From Hymenobacter taeanensis (lineage in GTDB: Bacteria; Bacteroidota; Bacteroidia; Cytophagales; Hymenobacteraceae): 64,000 bases of DNA. The stretch lies in assembly GCF_013137895.1 (NCBI RefSeq), contig NZ_CP053538.1:557501-621500 (forward strand), given 5' to 3'. The notes below the pieces were generated by a model, which was not told the DNA's origin, did no database searches, and was given only the letters and a program-made list of their open reading frames with translations. The translations under genes and the position numbers were made by a program. Shown piece by piece: positions 24,989 to 33,161 of the stretch; the first letter of the stretch is position 1; every line of letters begins with the position of its first letter.

Positions 24989-26026
24989 CTAGATTTCGTC
25001 AAAGAAAGACTTCTCGCTCAGCGTAGCAGCGGCAGCCATGCCAGGCTGGCCGGGGTGCGTGGCCGGCGACGGCTGCGCAATTTCGGGGTGATTAGGCGTC
25101 ACGGGCTGAATATCGGGAGCAATGGGGTCAACCTGCGGTGCCATTGGGTCGGGTACTTGCGAGGGCGCTATTGGGTCAACGTGGGGGGCGGGCGAAATGC
25201 CAGGGTTCTCGCGGGGCGCTCCGGGGCGGTCAATTTCGGGGCCGGGCGTTTGCGCGGGGGCGCCGGGGTCGGGCTGCTGGCCGGGCTTGGGGTTGTAGGC
25301 GCCGGGCTGGGCCACTACGGGCCGGGGCTCGGCTACTGCCGCTGAACCACCGAACGAAGCGGCCGTACCGCCGGCCACGGCAGCAACAGAGGAGGTAGAG
25401 GAAAGAGTAGTATGCATGGCAGCGTCTTGTTTAGGTGAGTCGTCGGCGGGTTGCGAACGATTCACTTTTACGCTAGCTGCACGGGAAAGGATGGCGGCGG
25501 TGCTGGCTTTGGGTCGAGCTTTGGCTTTTTCTACTTTATCGAGGGCGTCAGAAGCCAAGCGGTGCAGGTCACCCACCAGGCCTTCCAGCACGTTCTCCAG
25601 GCGCTGGCACTCCTGGCCCAGGCCATTCACCTCCTTCTGCATATCAGTGATGGCGCGCTCAGCCTGCTGGTAAGCGTCATCTACCACGGTGCGGGCCTTC
25701 TGGCGCGCATCGTTCAACAGCTGCTCAGCCTGCAACTGCGCTTCCCGTATGCGCAGCTGGGCGTCGCGCTGGGCCTGCTCCGTGATACTGTTGCCGGTGT
25801 CTTCGGCCGTTTTTAGAGTGCGGTAGAGGCTGGTTTCCACTTCCCGCATTTTGCTGACCTCGTGCGTCGCGTGTTCCAGCTTCAGGCGCAAGTCCCGGTT
25901 TTCGTCGCCCATCCGCTCCCATTGCTGAGAAAGCGTGAGCAAAAAGGCTTGTACTTCATCCTTATCTAGGCCCCGGAAGGCTTTTTCAAAGGTCTTTTGC
26001 CGGATATCGAGAGCGGTAATTTTCAT
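24989..26026 (-). CDS. DivIVA-domain protein with proline-rich tail
   Basis: A 345-residue protein started at the ATG at 26026, which gives the DivIVA-like N-terminus KITALDIRQKTFEKAFRGLD. Residues ~30-190 form a long coiled coil with LRIREAQLQAEQLLNDARQK, as in DivIVA/GpsB-like scaffolds. The C-terminal third is low-complexity and rich in Pro, Ala and Asp with recurring DPIAP or DPMAP units, ending in SEKSFFDEI. In other bacteria DivIVA proteins mark poles or septa; the role in Bacteroidota is unclear. The upstream gap carries a 24-bp near-perfect inverted repeat. Confidence 0.85.
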   Translation of the reverse strand: MKITALDIRQKTFEKAFRGLDKDEVQAFLLTLSQQWERMGDENRDLRLKLEHATHEVSKMREVETSLYRTLKTAEDTGNSITEQAQRDAQLRIREAQLQAEQLLNDARQKARTVVDDAYQQAERAITDMQKEVNGLGQECQRLENVLEGLVGDLHRLASDALDKVEKAKARPKASTAAILSRAASVKVNRSQPADDSPKQDAAMHTTLSSTSSVAAVAGGTAASFGGSAAVAEPRPVVAQPGAYNPKPGQQPDPGAPAQTPGPEIDRPGAPRENPGISPAPHVDPIAPSQVPDPMAPQVDPIAPDIQPVTPNHPEIAQPSPATHPGQPGMAAAATLSEKSFFDEI

Positions 26027-26031
26027 GGTGT

Positions 26032-26139
26032 CAGGAGCTAGTAGCCAGGAGCCCGCAGATAGCTGGAGGAAGCGGGCTGAAACCAAAGAAACACTTGCGC
26101 AATTTTCTCCTTCTTCGGGCTCCTGCCTTCTAGCTCCTG
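26032..26139. repeat. Inverted repeat with 24-bp near-perfect arms
   Basis: CAGGAGCTAGTAGCCAGGAG plus CCCG (26032-26055) matches the inverse of 26116-26139 with two mismatches. It fills the gap between the WD40 gene and the DivIVA-like gene and begins directly before the DivIVA start. Confidence 0.65.
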
Positions 26140-26146
26140 CTTCTTT

Positions 26147-27073
26147 TTACGAAAGCTCCCAGACCGCGAGGCTGCGGTCGTCGCTACACGAAACTAGCCT
26201 ATTCTGCCTTCCCGGCCAAAATAACTTGTTTACGGAGGTGCCGTGGCCAGCATGGCGGGCCCGGTCGAGCACCCGCAACAGCGTGAGCGTAGCCGCGTCC
26301 CAGAGCTTGATGCTTTTGTCCATGCTGCAGGTGACGAAGTACTGCCCATCGGGCGAGAAAGCCACGTGGTTGATGGTGAACATATGGGCCACCACGCTGG
26401 CCGCCGGTTGGTAGCCAGCAGCCACATCCCAGGTGCGCAGATGAGCATCTCGCCCGGCCGTGAACAGGGTGCGGCCATCGGGCGCGTAGGCCAGAGTAAA
26501 CACTGAGTTGGTAGCGCCTTCCAGCACCTGCTTCACCCGCAGTGAGTCGGCAGCCACTATCCGCACCAGCCAATCGGAGCCGCCCACAGCCAGCTCCCCA
26601 CGCTCCTCGTGCAGGGCCAGGCAGCGCAGGCTCTTGTCGGATAGTTTGAGCAACTGTTCTACTTTGAAGTCAGGGGCCCGCAGTACTGCCAGCGTACCAT
26701 CACCGAGGGCGAGGTAAAGACGCTGCCGAGCCTCGGAGTACACCATATCAAAAATGGCGGCGGGGGGCAGGGCGGTGGCATAGGCCAGTTTTTTCTCCTG
26801 CAAATCAATGGCCTGCAGGCCCTGAAAGTTGTGGCCGAGCAGCAGCAACTGCCGCTCGGGCAAATGCAACAAAGCGTACACACTATTCTCCACTTTCGCC
26901 ACCAACTCACCGTCGCGCTCAGGCTCGTCGGCGCTCCAAGCGGCTACCATACCATCAGCCCCGGCGGAGTAAAACACTTCCTGGCCCGGCGTACCGGCCA
27001 GCGCGTACACGCAGTCGCGGTGCCCGGTAAGCGAGGCTAATTTCTGGACTTGGGGGCGGTGGATAGAAGACAA
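26147..27073 (-). CDS. WD40-repeat protein
   Basis: A 308-residue protein; the TTG at 27073 (SSIHRPQVQKLASLTGHRD) is chosen as start because it lies just behind the -7 box at 27114-27121 and removes a non-conserved-looking leader. At least five WD repeats are visible: VYALAGTPG...MVAAWS, VFTLAYAPDG...LRTWDV, INHVAFSPDG...IKLWDA and the last, VSCSDDRSLAVWEL. No signal peptide, so it is cytoplasmic. WD40 propellers act as protein-binding platforms; the partner is unknown. It is divergent from the phosphopantetheinyl transferase gene. Confidence 0.85.
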   Translation of the reverse strand: MSSIHRPQVQKLASLTGHRDCVYALAGTPGQEVFYSAGADGMVAAWSADEPERDGELVAKVENSVYALLHLPERQLLLLGHNFQGLQAIDLQEKKLAYATALPPAAIFDMVYSEARQRLYLALGDGTLAVLRAPDFKVEQLLKLSDKSLRCLALHEERGELAVGGSDWLVRIVAADSLRVKQVLEGATNSVFTLAYAPDGRTLFTAGRDAHLRTWDVAAGYQPAASVVAHMFTINHVAFSPDGQYFVTCSMDKSIKLWDAATLTLLRVLDRARHAGHGTSVNKLFWPGRQNRLVSCSDDRSLAVWELS

Positions 27074-27081
27074 GGTGTTGC

Positions 27082-27209
27082 TGAAGTAATAAGGTGATGG
27101 GGTGAAGAGGTGACAAAGGTACGCCCGTGGTTGCCAGTAGCACGAAGCTCCCACAGGACAGCCTTACCTTTACCCTTTCACCTTATCACCTCGTCACTTC
27201 ATCACCTCA
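27082..27209. repeat. Intergenic inverted repeat, GTGA-type arms
   Basis: Left arm 27082-27114 (AATAAGGTGATGGGGTGAAG core) and right arm 27172-27209 (CTTTCACCTTATCACCTCGT core) are imperfect inverses. The right arm stops two bases before the TTG start of the downstream gene. Confidence 0.6.
27114..27121 (-). promoter_or_regulatory. -7 box (TACCTTTG) for the WD40 gene
   Basis: An exact TAnnTTTG match on the minus strand, 41 bp upstream of the proposed TTG start. Confidence 0.5.
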
Positions 27210-27211
27210 AG

Positions 27212-27871
27212 TTGCCACTTTACTCCATCACTCCGGTTTCGCAAACGGCCGTGCTAGGCCTCTGGCAGCTCACTGAGTCTGTACCGGACCTGTGGGACCT
27301 GCTCCCGGCGCAACCTCACTACCTCGCCCGCTACCCCGATGGCCGCGACGAACTACGCGCCCGGCAGTGGCTAGCGGGGCGGGTACTCGCGCACCAGCTC
27401 CTGCAAGAAGTAAATGATACTCCCGCCACTTTGCACAACGACCCCAACGGCCGACCCTACTTTGCGGAGCTGCCTGGCCTAGGCCTATCTATTTCACATT
27501 CTGGCGAGTGGGTGGCCGTATTATTAGACCCACGTGGGGCGGTTGGCACAGATATTGAACTAGTAAGAACCAAAGCGCAACAGTTGGCTCCCCGGTTTCT
27601 ATCGGAAACCGAACGGGCCGACGCCGGCGACGATGCAGTTAAATACAGTCTCTACTGGAGTGCCAAGGAGACGCTTTACAAGCTGCACAGCCGCCGGGGC
27701 CTGGTGTTCAAAGAGCAGCTATTGCTCGACCCGTTTGGGCTGCGAGAGGCCGGTGTGTTGACGGGACACCTGCTCCTCGAAAACTCTCGCAGCCAACACC
27801 AGATCCACTACCAGCGCTTACATCCTGATTACGTCCTAACTTACGCTCTCAGTGAATTTGTGAAGTGGTGA
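27212..27871 (+). CDS. 4'-phosphopantetheinyl transferase superfamily protein
   Basis: A 219-residue protein with start at TTG 27212 (PLYSITPVSQTAVLGLWQL). It has the superfamily motifs GTDIELVR (Mg-binding Asp, near residue 122) and WSAKETLYK (near residue 152), with LSISHSGEWV upstream. The length and two-half layout fit Sfp-type enzymes, which load phosphopantetheine from CoA onto carrier proteins. No carrier protein or synthase gene is nearby, so the target is unknown. Its last codons (EFVKW-stop) are formed by the left arm of an intergenic GTGAA repeat. Confidence 0.9.
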   Translation: MPLYSITPVSQTAVLGLWQLTESVPDLWDLLPAQPHYLARYPDGRDELRARQWLAGRVLAHQLLQEVNDTPATLHNDPNGRPYFAELPGLGLSISHSGEWVAVLLDPRGAVGTDIELVRTKAQQLAPRFLSETERADAGDDAVKYSLYWSAKETLYKLHSRRGLVFKEQLLLDPFGLREAGVLTGHLLLENSRSQHQIHYQRLHPDYVLTYALSEFVKW

Positions 27872-27955
27872 GTAACTGGCCTACCAAGTACACCTTGCCC
27901 AGCAAGCGCCGCCCACCCATCAAGTTCACAGCCTCACTCCTTCACAACCTCACCT
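27852..27955. repeat. Intergenic inverted repeat overlapping a stop codon
   Basis: Left arm GTGAATTTGTGAAGTGGTGA (27852-27871) encodes the end and stop of the preceding gene. The right arm (27923-27955, TTCACAGCCTCACTCCTTCA core) is an imperfect inverse and ends 8 bp before the next ATG. Confidence 0.55.
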
Positions 27956-27962
27956 TCCCTGC

Positions 27963-28574
27963 ATGTCTCTTCGTCGAATTTCCATTATAACCGCTGCAGC
28001 CCTGCTGTTTTGTACCGTAGCCGTAAGTGTGGCTCGGGCCCAGAGCAGCCGTTCGGTGTCTGATTTCAGCCTCAAGAACGGCGCCAACACAGAGGTATCC
28101 CTCAAGAGCTATGCCGGTAAGAAAGCAGTAGTGGTGGTATTTGTGAACCCGAACTGCGCGTTTTCGCGTCTCTACCAAAACCGCCTGAGCACCCTCGCTT
28201 CGGGTTACAGTGGCCGGGGGGTGGAGTTCCTGTTCATTGATACGCCCATCAACCTGGAAGCCAGCGCCGATGGCACTGATGCTGAAAAGCTAAAAATCAA
28301 GACGACGGGCGGCGCCGACATCCCACTTCTACTGGATGAAGGCCAGAAAGTAAGCGCCATGCTGGGTGCCACCAAAACGCCCGAAGCCATTTTGCTGCAA
28401 CCCGTAGGCGACGGTTTTGCCGTGCGCTACAAAGGAGCCATTGACGATAACGCGCAGGTGGAAAGCTACGTGAAGGAGCGCTACCTGCAGCAGGCCCTCG
28501 ACAACATCTTGGCCGGGCGCCCCGCCGGGGTGGCCGATAAACGTGCCGCAGGCTGCCTGATCAAACTGAACTAG
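27963..28574 (+). CDS. Secreted redoxin / AhpC-TSA-like protein
   Basis: A 203-residue protein with a signal peptide ending in VARAQ. The thioredoxin-like core is SDFSLKNG, then KKAVVVVFVNPNCAFSRLYQ with a single Cys (Cys-Ala-Phe-Ser in place of a CxxC pair), FLFIDTPIN, and the cis-Pro region KTPEAILL. The single active-site cysteine is peroxiredoxin-like rather than disulfide-reductase-like. A second Cys near the C-terminus (RAAGCLIKLN) matches a pattern common in Bacteroidota redoxins. Probably periplasmic; substrate unknown. Confidence 0.85.
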   Translation: MSLRRISIITAAALLFCTVAVSVARAQSSRSVSDFSLKNGANTEVSLKSYAGKKAVVVVFVNPNCAFSRLYQNRLSTLASGYSGRGVEFLFIDTPINLEASADGTDAEKLKIKTTGGADIPLLLDEGQKVSAMLGATKTPEAILLQPVGDGFAVRYKGAIDDNAQVESYVKERYLQQALDNILAGRPAGVADKRAAGCLIKLN

Positions 28575-28610
28575 GCCAGTCATATCTTCAGATTAGCCCA
28601 CGTATAAAAG

Positions 28611-28647
28611 CAAAAAAGCCTTCTGTGTAATGCAGGAGGCTTTTTTG
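28611..28647. terminator. Bidirectional terminator between redoxin and SirB1-like genes
   Basis: CAAAAAAGCCTTCTG pairs with CAGGAGGCTTTTTTG with one mismatch. It is flanked by A- and T-runs and lies between convergent genes. Confidence 0.85.
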
Positions 28648-28668
28648 TGTCAATAGCTCACAAAGCTA

Positions 28669-29538
28669 CTATTCTTCATCGGGCGCGGCATCCGTGTTGG
28701 GTGAGTCGGTGAGAATGGCCAGGAGTTGGCCTACTTCGGCTGCTTTTGCGGGCTCCTGCAACTTCTCAAAGCTTAGCTGCAGGTTGCGCAGTGCTCGCCG
28801 CACAATGTCGATGTGCGAGCAGGGCTCAAAGAAAATCTCATTGGGTGTGAGGTTAAGCTGCCCAATGTAGTGCTCGATATCGGTGCGCGACAACACCAGC
28901 CCGCGGTTGTAGCAGTTAATGTAGAAAGGCTCCACTATGGGGCTATCGGGGCGGTAAGTCAGTACGAATAGGTTGGGCAGATTTACGCCGAACACGGGCA
29001 GCTTGAGGCGCTGGGCCACCAGCAGGTAAATCACGCACAGCGTAAGAGGGTTCCCGCGCCGGGTTTCCAGCACCAGGTGCAACATGGAGTTGGCCGGCGA
29101 ATGGAAGTTCTGGGTGTTGGCCGCGAACTTATGCGCCCGGAACAGCACGTGGTTCAGGGTCTGCACCTGGTCGGCGGGGTGCATTTCGGGTTGCAGGAGC
29201 GTCCAGACCTCAAAGCGGAGCTGCTCAATAGCGCGGTTCAGCACCTGGAAGTCGGCGTCGGGATACTGATAGGAGTTCAGAAGCCACATGCCTTCCAGCA
29301 GGTTCTCGCCGCCGGAATCGCGCCACACGCGCAGGCGCTGCTGCAGGCCATCAAACTGCAGGTGATGTATCAGATCTTCAAGCCGCTGCTGCTGCTGAGT
29401 ATCCAAGGTTTCCTCCCACGACTCTTCGAGGAAGGGAATAATGCTTTCCCCCAGCGTCTGGATTTTCTCCTGAATCTGCGGAGCAATTTCCGGATCGTCG
29501 AGCAGGGAGATGAGGGCTTTAATTTCTTTATTCGTCAT
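28669..29538 (-). CDS. SirB1-like transglutaminase-fold protein
   Basis: A 289-residue protein started at the ATG at 29538 (TNKEIKALISLLDDPE); an upstream extension is Arg/Ala-rich and unlikely. The N-terminal ~70 residues look like a helical HEAT-type region. The C-terminal part has NPLTLCVIYLLVAQRLKLPV, with the catalytic-like Cys position of the SirB1/transglutaminase-like family, and FYINCYNRG. Function in Bacteroidota is unknown. It is convergent with the redoxin gene, sharing a terminator. Confidence 0.85.
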   Translation of the reverse strand: MTNKEIKALISLLDDPEIAPQIQEKIQTLGESIIPFLEESWEETLDTQQQQRLEDLIHHLQFDGLQQRLRVWRDSGGENLLEGMWLLNSYQYPDADFQVLNRAIEQLRFEVWTLLQPEMHPADQVQTLNHVLFRAHKFAANTQNFHSPANSMLHLVLETRRGNPLTLCVIYLLVAQRLKLPVFGVNLPNLFVLTYRPDSPIVEPFYINCYNRGLVLSRTDIEHYIGQLNLTPNEIFFEPCSHIDIVRRALRNLQLSFEKLQEPAKAAEVGQLLAILTDSPNTDAAPDEE

Positions 29539-29692
29539 GGAGCTGAGCTGCGGGTCGGCGGCGCGGGCCGCCCGGCATACGAGAAGGGCAAATAAACGCA
29601 ACCGACGCGGTTTCACCACGGCTAGTTGCCAGGAATTAACATCTGGCAGGCGTTAGAATGTTCAATCAGCCAGATACTATATTTCCCGAAAT

Positions 29693-29723
29693 GCCCAGGC
29701 CAGCTATGTATACTGGCCTGGGC
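29693..29723 (-). terminator. Hairpin downstream of poxB
   Basis: GCCCAGGCCAG pairs perfectly with CTGGCCTGGGC around a 9-nt loop. No strong T-run follows, so termination is likely but not certain. Confidence 0.55.
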
Positions 29724-29759
29724 GTTCTATACCAGGAGTAGGAAGCTGAGCAGTGGCTA

Positions 29760-31487
29760 CTACCGCAATAAATTGGTTTTGGCCATTTCCAGCACCTCAT
29801 CTCCCCGCCCATTCATAATGGCCTTGAGCGTGTAGAGGCTGAAGCCCTTTACTTGGCTGGCGTCGATGGTAGGCGGCATAGACAGCTCTGTGCGCTTCAC
29901 CACCGCATCCAAAATTACGGGGCCAGGGTGAGCCAGCATTTCGGTAATGGCAGCGGGCAAATCAGCAGGGTCAGACACCCTGATGCCGCGCACCCCGGCG
30001 GCTTCGGCCAGGGCCGCGAAGTTGGGGTTTTCCAGCTCAGTGCCGTATTCCAGAATACCTGCCGCTTTCATTTCCAGCTCCACAAACCCCAGGCTGTTGT
30101 TATTGAAAACGACCACTTTTACGGGCGTTTTGAGCTGCTTCAGGGTCAGTAGCTCGCCCATAAGCATGGCAAAGCCTCCGTCGCCGGCCAGTGCAATAAC
30201 CTGCCGACCGGGGTAGGCCAGTTGCGCCCCCAAGGCCTGGGGCATGGCATTGGCCATACTGCCGTGGTTGAAGGAGCCAATGAGGCGGCGCTGCCCGTTA
30301 AAGCGCAGGTAGCGTGCCGCCCAAATGGTAGGGGTGCCCACATCGCAGGTGAAAATAGCGTCTTCGGCGGCTTGCTCATTCAGCAAACGCGCCACGTATT
30401 GCGGGTGCATGCTGATGTCGCCGGGCTCACCGCTGGCCAGCTCGTCCAGGTCTTGGCGAGCCGCACGGTAATTTTCCAGGGCTTTTTCCAGGTGGCGGCG
30501 GTCTTGCTTATGGTTAAGGAGCGGCAGTAGGGCCTGAATGGTGGCGGCTACATCGCCCACCAGGCCTACTTCTACCCTGGCGCGACGACCAATATGCTCG
30601 CCCCGCACATCAACTTGCACATTGCGGGCTTCTTGAGGCAAGAATTGAGTGTAGGGGAAGTCAGTGCCGAGCATAAGCATGGCATCGGCATCCATCAGGG
30701 CTTCATAGCCGGAGGTAAAGCCTAGTAGGCCACTCATGCCCACATCGTAGGGGTTGTTGGGCTCTACATACTCTTTCCCGCGCAGGGCATGTACGATGGG
30801 CGCCCCCAGTGCCTCAGCTACCTGGAGCAGCTCAGCGTGGGCACCAGCGCAGCCAGCCCCAGCCATAATAGTTACCTTACTACAGGTGTTCAGCAGGTCG
30901 GCGGCGGCACGTAGGTCCTCAATAGTAGGCACCAGCGTGGCCCGACTGCGTAGTACGGGTAGGCGAGGTTCGGGGGCTTCTGTTTTCTGGTGGCTAATGT
31001 CGCCGGGCACTACTAGTACCGCTACGCCGCGCTGGGTTAGGGCCGTTTGGATGGCTACTTCTGTGGTGCGCACGGTTTGGTCGGGGTGGCCTATCAACTC
31101 ACAATAGGCACTACATTCCTTGAAGGTGTTCTCGGGGTGCGTTTCCTGAAAATACTGGGTTCCGATTTCAACGCTTGGGATTTGGGCGGCAATGGCCAGC
31201 ACCGGCACGCGGCTGCGGTGGCAGTCGTAGAGGCCGTTTAGCAGGTGGGTGTTGCCGGGGCCACAGCTGCCCGCGCATACGGCCAGGGTGCCCGTTACGT
31301 GGGCCTCGGCCCCGGCGGCAAAAGCCCCGGCCTCTTCATTGCGCACATGAATCCATTCAATGCCCTCCCGCGCCCGAATCTCATCGGTGATGCCATTGAG
31401 GGAGTCGCCCACCACGCCGTACACGCGCTTTACGCCGGCCGCAATCAGGGTATCTACTATTATTTCCGAGACGGTTTTCTTCGCCAT
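29760..31487 (-). CDS. poxB: Pyruvate dehydrogenase (quinone) / pyruvate oxidase
   Basis: A 575-residue ThDP-dependent enzyme. The N-terminal region closely follows E. coli PoxB as I know it: GVKRVYGVVGDSLNG, RNEEAGAFAAGAEA, GSCGPGNTHLLNGLYDCHR and YFQETHPENTF. The ThDP-binding motif GDGGFAMLMGEL...NNNS is near residues 430-460. PoxB oxidises pyruvate to acetate and CO2, passing electrons to quinones at the membrane. The C-terminal tail (KAIMNGRGDEVLEMAKTNLL) is in the place of the lipid-binding helix. A single-gene unit. Confidence 0.95.
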   Translation of the reverse strand: MAKKTVSEIIVDTLIAAGVKRVYGVVGDSLNGITDEIRAREGIEWIHVRNEEAGAFAAGAEAHVTGTLAVCAGSCGPGNTHLLNGLYDCHRSRVPVLAIAAQIPSVEIGTQYFQETHPENTFKECSAYCELIGHPDQTVRTTEVAIQTALTQRGVAVLVVPGDISHQKTEAPEPRLPVLRSRATLVPTIEDLRAAADLLNTCSKVTIMAGAGCAGAHAELLQVAEALGAPIVHALRGKEYVEPNNPYDVGMSGLLGFTSGYEALMDADAMLMLGTDFPYTQFLPQEARNVQVDVRGEHIGRRARVEVGLVGDVAATIQALLPLLNHKQDRRHLEKALENYRAARQDLDELASGEPGDISMHPQYVARLLNEQAAEDAIFTCDVGTPTIWAARYLRFNGQRRLIGSFNHGSMANAMPQALGAQLAYPGRQVIALAGDGGFAMLMGELLTLKQLKTPVKVVVFNNNSLGFVELEMKAAGILEYGTELENPNFAALAEAAGVRGIRVSDPADLPAAITEMLAHPGPVILDAVVKRTELSMPPTIDASQVKGFSLYTLKAIMNGRGDEVLEMAKTNLLR

Positions 31488-31619
31488 AGCTTTCGGAGGT
31501 TAAGTCCAGTGGGGCTATACGGCGGTTTAGGGTAAGCGGGCGACCCAAACAGCGGTTCGTTCCAGTTGCTACTTGCGGAAACAGACGAAATGCTTAGCCT
31601 ATACTAAGTAGTCAGTAAC

Positions 31620-31657
31620 AGCACATCATTCCGAGCGCAGGCTCGGAATGATGTGCT
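31620..31657 (-). terminator. Terminator of the DUF1572 gene
   Basis: GCACATCATTCCGAGC and GCTCGGAATGATGTGC pair perfectly over 16 bp (17 with flanking A-T) around a GCAG loop, between the DUF1572 gene and poxB. Confidence 0.75.
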
Positions 31658-31716
31658 ATTTAATTCTCATCAATTGCCTAGAGTGGCCTAGCGTCTGCCG
31701 GTGCGTGTGGTTAGGG

Positions 31717-32286
31717 TTAGGCCTGAGGTTTCAGGTACTCATCCGTGAAATGTGCTTTGTGCGCAGGTTGGGCAAACTTCTCGGTGTTGTAGGCCTGGGA
31801 GTTGCCGCGCGGTATCGATAACGACTGCCACTCCCCGTTACGCACCATCTTCCCGATGAACACAATTTGCCCGATGTGGTACGGGTAGTGGGCGAGCTGG
31901 CGGTTGATGGCCTCCGTGATGGAATGGCCCTGGTTGCGGATGTATACCGTTTGGTGGTAGTTGTTGGGCGTTACGGAATCCAGCGCGGCCAATAGGCACT
32001 GCCACCCCTGCTCCCACTTGGCTAAAAGCTCTTCCCGGCTTTGGATGTCGTTTTCAAACTCTGCTTCGCGCTGGCGCCACTCCTTTTCGCCGTCGGTGGT
32101 CAGAAAATCCGTCCAGCGGGAGAGCATATTGCCCCACAGGTGCTTTACAATGGTGGCGATGCTGTTGCTTTCGGCGTTGTACTGCCAAAACAAGGCCTCA
32201 TCGGGGAGCTGGGCGAAGGTTTTCTCCCCGAGCTGCTTGTAGTACTCGAACTGCTTCCGGACGCTGGTGAGGTAGTCGGCGGTCAT
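31717..32286 (-). CDS. DUF1572 / DinB-like protein
   Basis: A 189-residue helical protein. It starts TADYLTSVRKQFEYYKQLGE and has HLWGNMLSRWTDFLTTDGEK near residue 48 and QLAHYPYHIGQIVFIGKM near residue 130, giving three His positions that fit the metal site of the DinB four-helix bundle. DinB/DUF1572 proteins include thiol transferases but most are uncharacterised. Cytoplasmic, no signal peptide. Confidence 0.9.
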   Translation of the reverse strand: MTADYLTSVRKQFEYYKQLGEKTFAQLPDEALFWQYNAESNSIATIVKHLWGNMLSRWTDFLTTDGEKEWRQREAEFENDIQSREELLAKWEQGWQCLLAALDSVTPNNYHQTVYIRNQGHSITEAINRQLAHYPYHIGQIVFIGKMVRNGEWQSLSIPRGNSQAYNTEKFAQPAHKAHFTDEYLKPQA

Positions 32287-32360
32287 GGTGAAGAGGGTTA
32301 CGCGGTTAGCTTCACCGGAAGATACCAGGCTTTTCTCACTGATTCCAGCCCTGCTTTCTG

Positions 32361-32828
32361 CTAGCCCAGCAACCCAGAAATGCCCTTCACATTCAGCCGG
32401 GCAAACTTCCGTACTCGCTCAAACTTAGCCACCGTGGCGGCCAGCTCTTCGTCTTCGGGCTGCTTGCTGGGCACGTGGGTTATCAGCAGCTCAAATACCG
32501 AAGCGGCAATATCCATGTAGCCCAAAATCAGCAGGTAGAGTTGCTTCTTTTGATCCTCGGAGTAGCCTTTGGTCCGGATGGCTTTTACCAGCGTGTCGAG
32601 CTGCGCGGTTTCGTCGGTGTACAGGTCGCGTAGGCCACTGCGGGCAACGGCATACTTGGCCTGCTGCTCCTCACTGGCCGCGTGCAAGGCAAACGGAAAC
32701 GCCTCCACGAAAGCCGTGGCAGCCAGGAAGGTTTTCTCGGCCCCGTACACGGCCGTCAGGTGCTTTTGCAGGCTAGTCCAGAGGCCGGTGCGGGCCTTGT
32801 CAAAAGCGGCGGTATTCGGGTCGGTCAC
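32361..32828 (-). CDS. Hypothetical helical protein
   Basis: A 155-residue protein with a GTG start at 32828. It is predominantly alpha-helical with no signal peptide or recognised motif (for example FDKARTGLWTSLQKHL, YSEDQKKQLYLLILGYMDIA and FERVRKFARLNVKGISGLLG). A TACCTTTG promoter box lies 26 bp upstream, and codon use matches the neighbours, so I consider it a real gene. Function unknown. Confidence 0.75.
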   Translation of the reverse strand: MTDPNTAAFDKARTGLWTSLQKHLTAVYGAEKTFLAATAFVEAFPFALHAASEEQQAKYAVARSGLRDLYTDETAQLDTLVKAIRTKGYSEDQKKQLYLLILGYMDIAASVFELLITHVPSKQPEDEELAATVAKFERVRKFARLNVKGISGLLG

Positions 32829-32853
32829 GGTGAGGCGGTGTTGAGGTGGGCCG

Positions 32854-32861
32854 CAAAGGTA
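32854..32861 (-). promoter_or_regulatory. -7 box (TACCTTTG) for the 155-aa gene
   Basis: An exact TAnnTTTG match on the minus strand, giving a leader of about 20 nt to the GTG start. Confidence 0.5.
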
Positions 32862-32916
32862 CGTGGCCTAGCGGTCATGCGTGCGTTATTGAAGTGGCCT
32901 ACCATGCAAACAGGCC

Positions 32917-33129
32917 TTACTTTCTCATTGACACTGGCGACGCAAACGGCTGATAAGTTTTACCGTCTTTATCAAAGGACAACACGTTGCTAACCTCACG
33001 CAATGTTAGGTAGATTCGGCCTTGGCGCACTTTGCGCCTAAGTACTCGATTGGCACGTTGCTTATTCTCCTTTTCCGAATCGGCAGTTGTGACCCCAAAT
33101 ACAGGAGTGCGGCGATATGAACGAGCCAT
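32917..33129 (-). CDS. Small basic orphan protein
   Basis: A 70-residue, strongly basic protein starting ARSYRRTPVFGVTTADSEKE and continuing with NKQRANRVLRRKVRQGR and REVSNVLSFDKDGKTY. I have seen similarly patterned short proteins (SYRRTPxxGxTTAxSEK) in Bacteroidota as uncharacterised orphans, so I keep it as real. No signal peptide or zinc motif. The base composition here is more AT-rich than in the flanking core genes, in line with an accessory islet. Confidence 0.7.
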   Translation of the reverse strand: MARSYRRTPVFGVTTADSEKENKQRANRVLRRKVRQGRIYLTLREVSNVLSFDKDGKTYQPFASPVSMRK

Positions 33130-33161
33130 TAATTTGGATGTAACGTCATGAATGGTACCTC

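Noticed and set aside
31488..31716. TPP riboswitch before poxB
   Set aside because: No CTGAGA-type core or paired arms; the gap holds a terminator hairpin.
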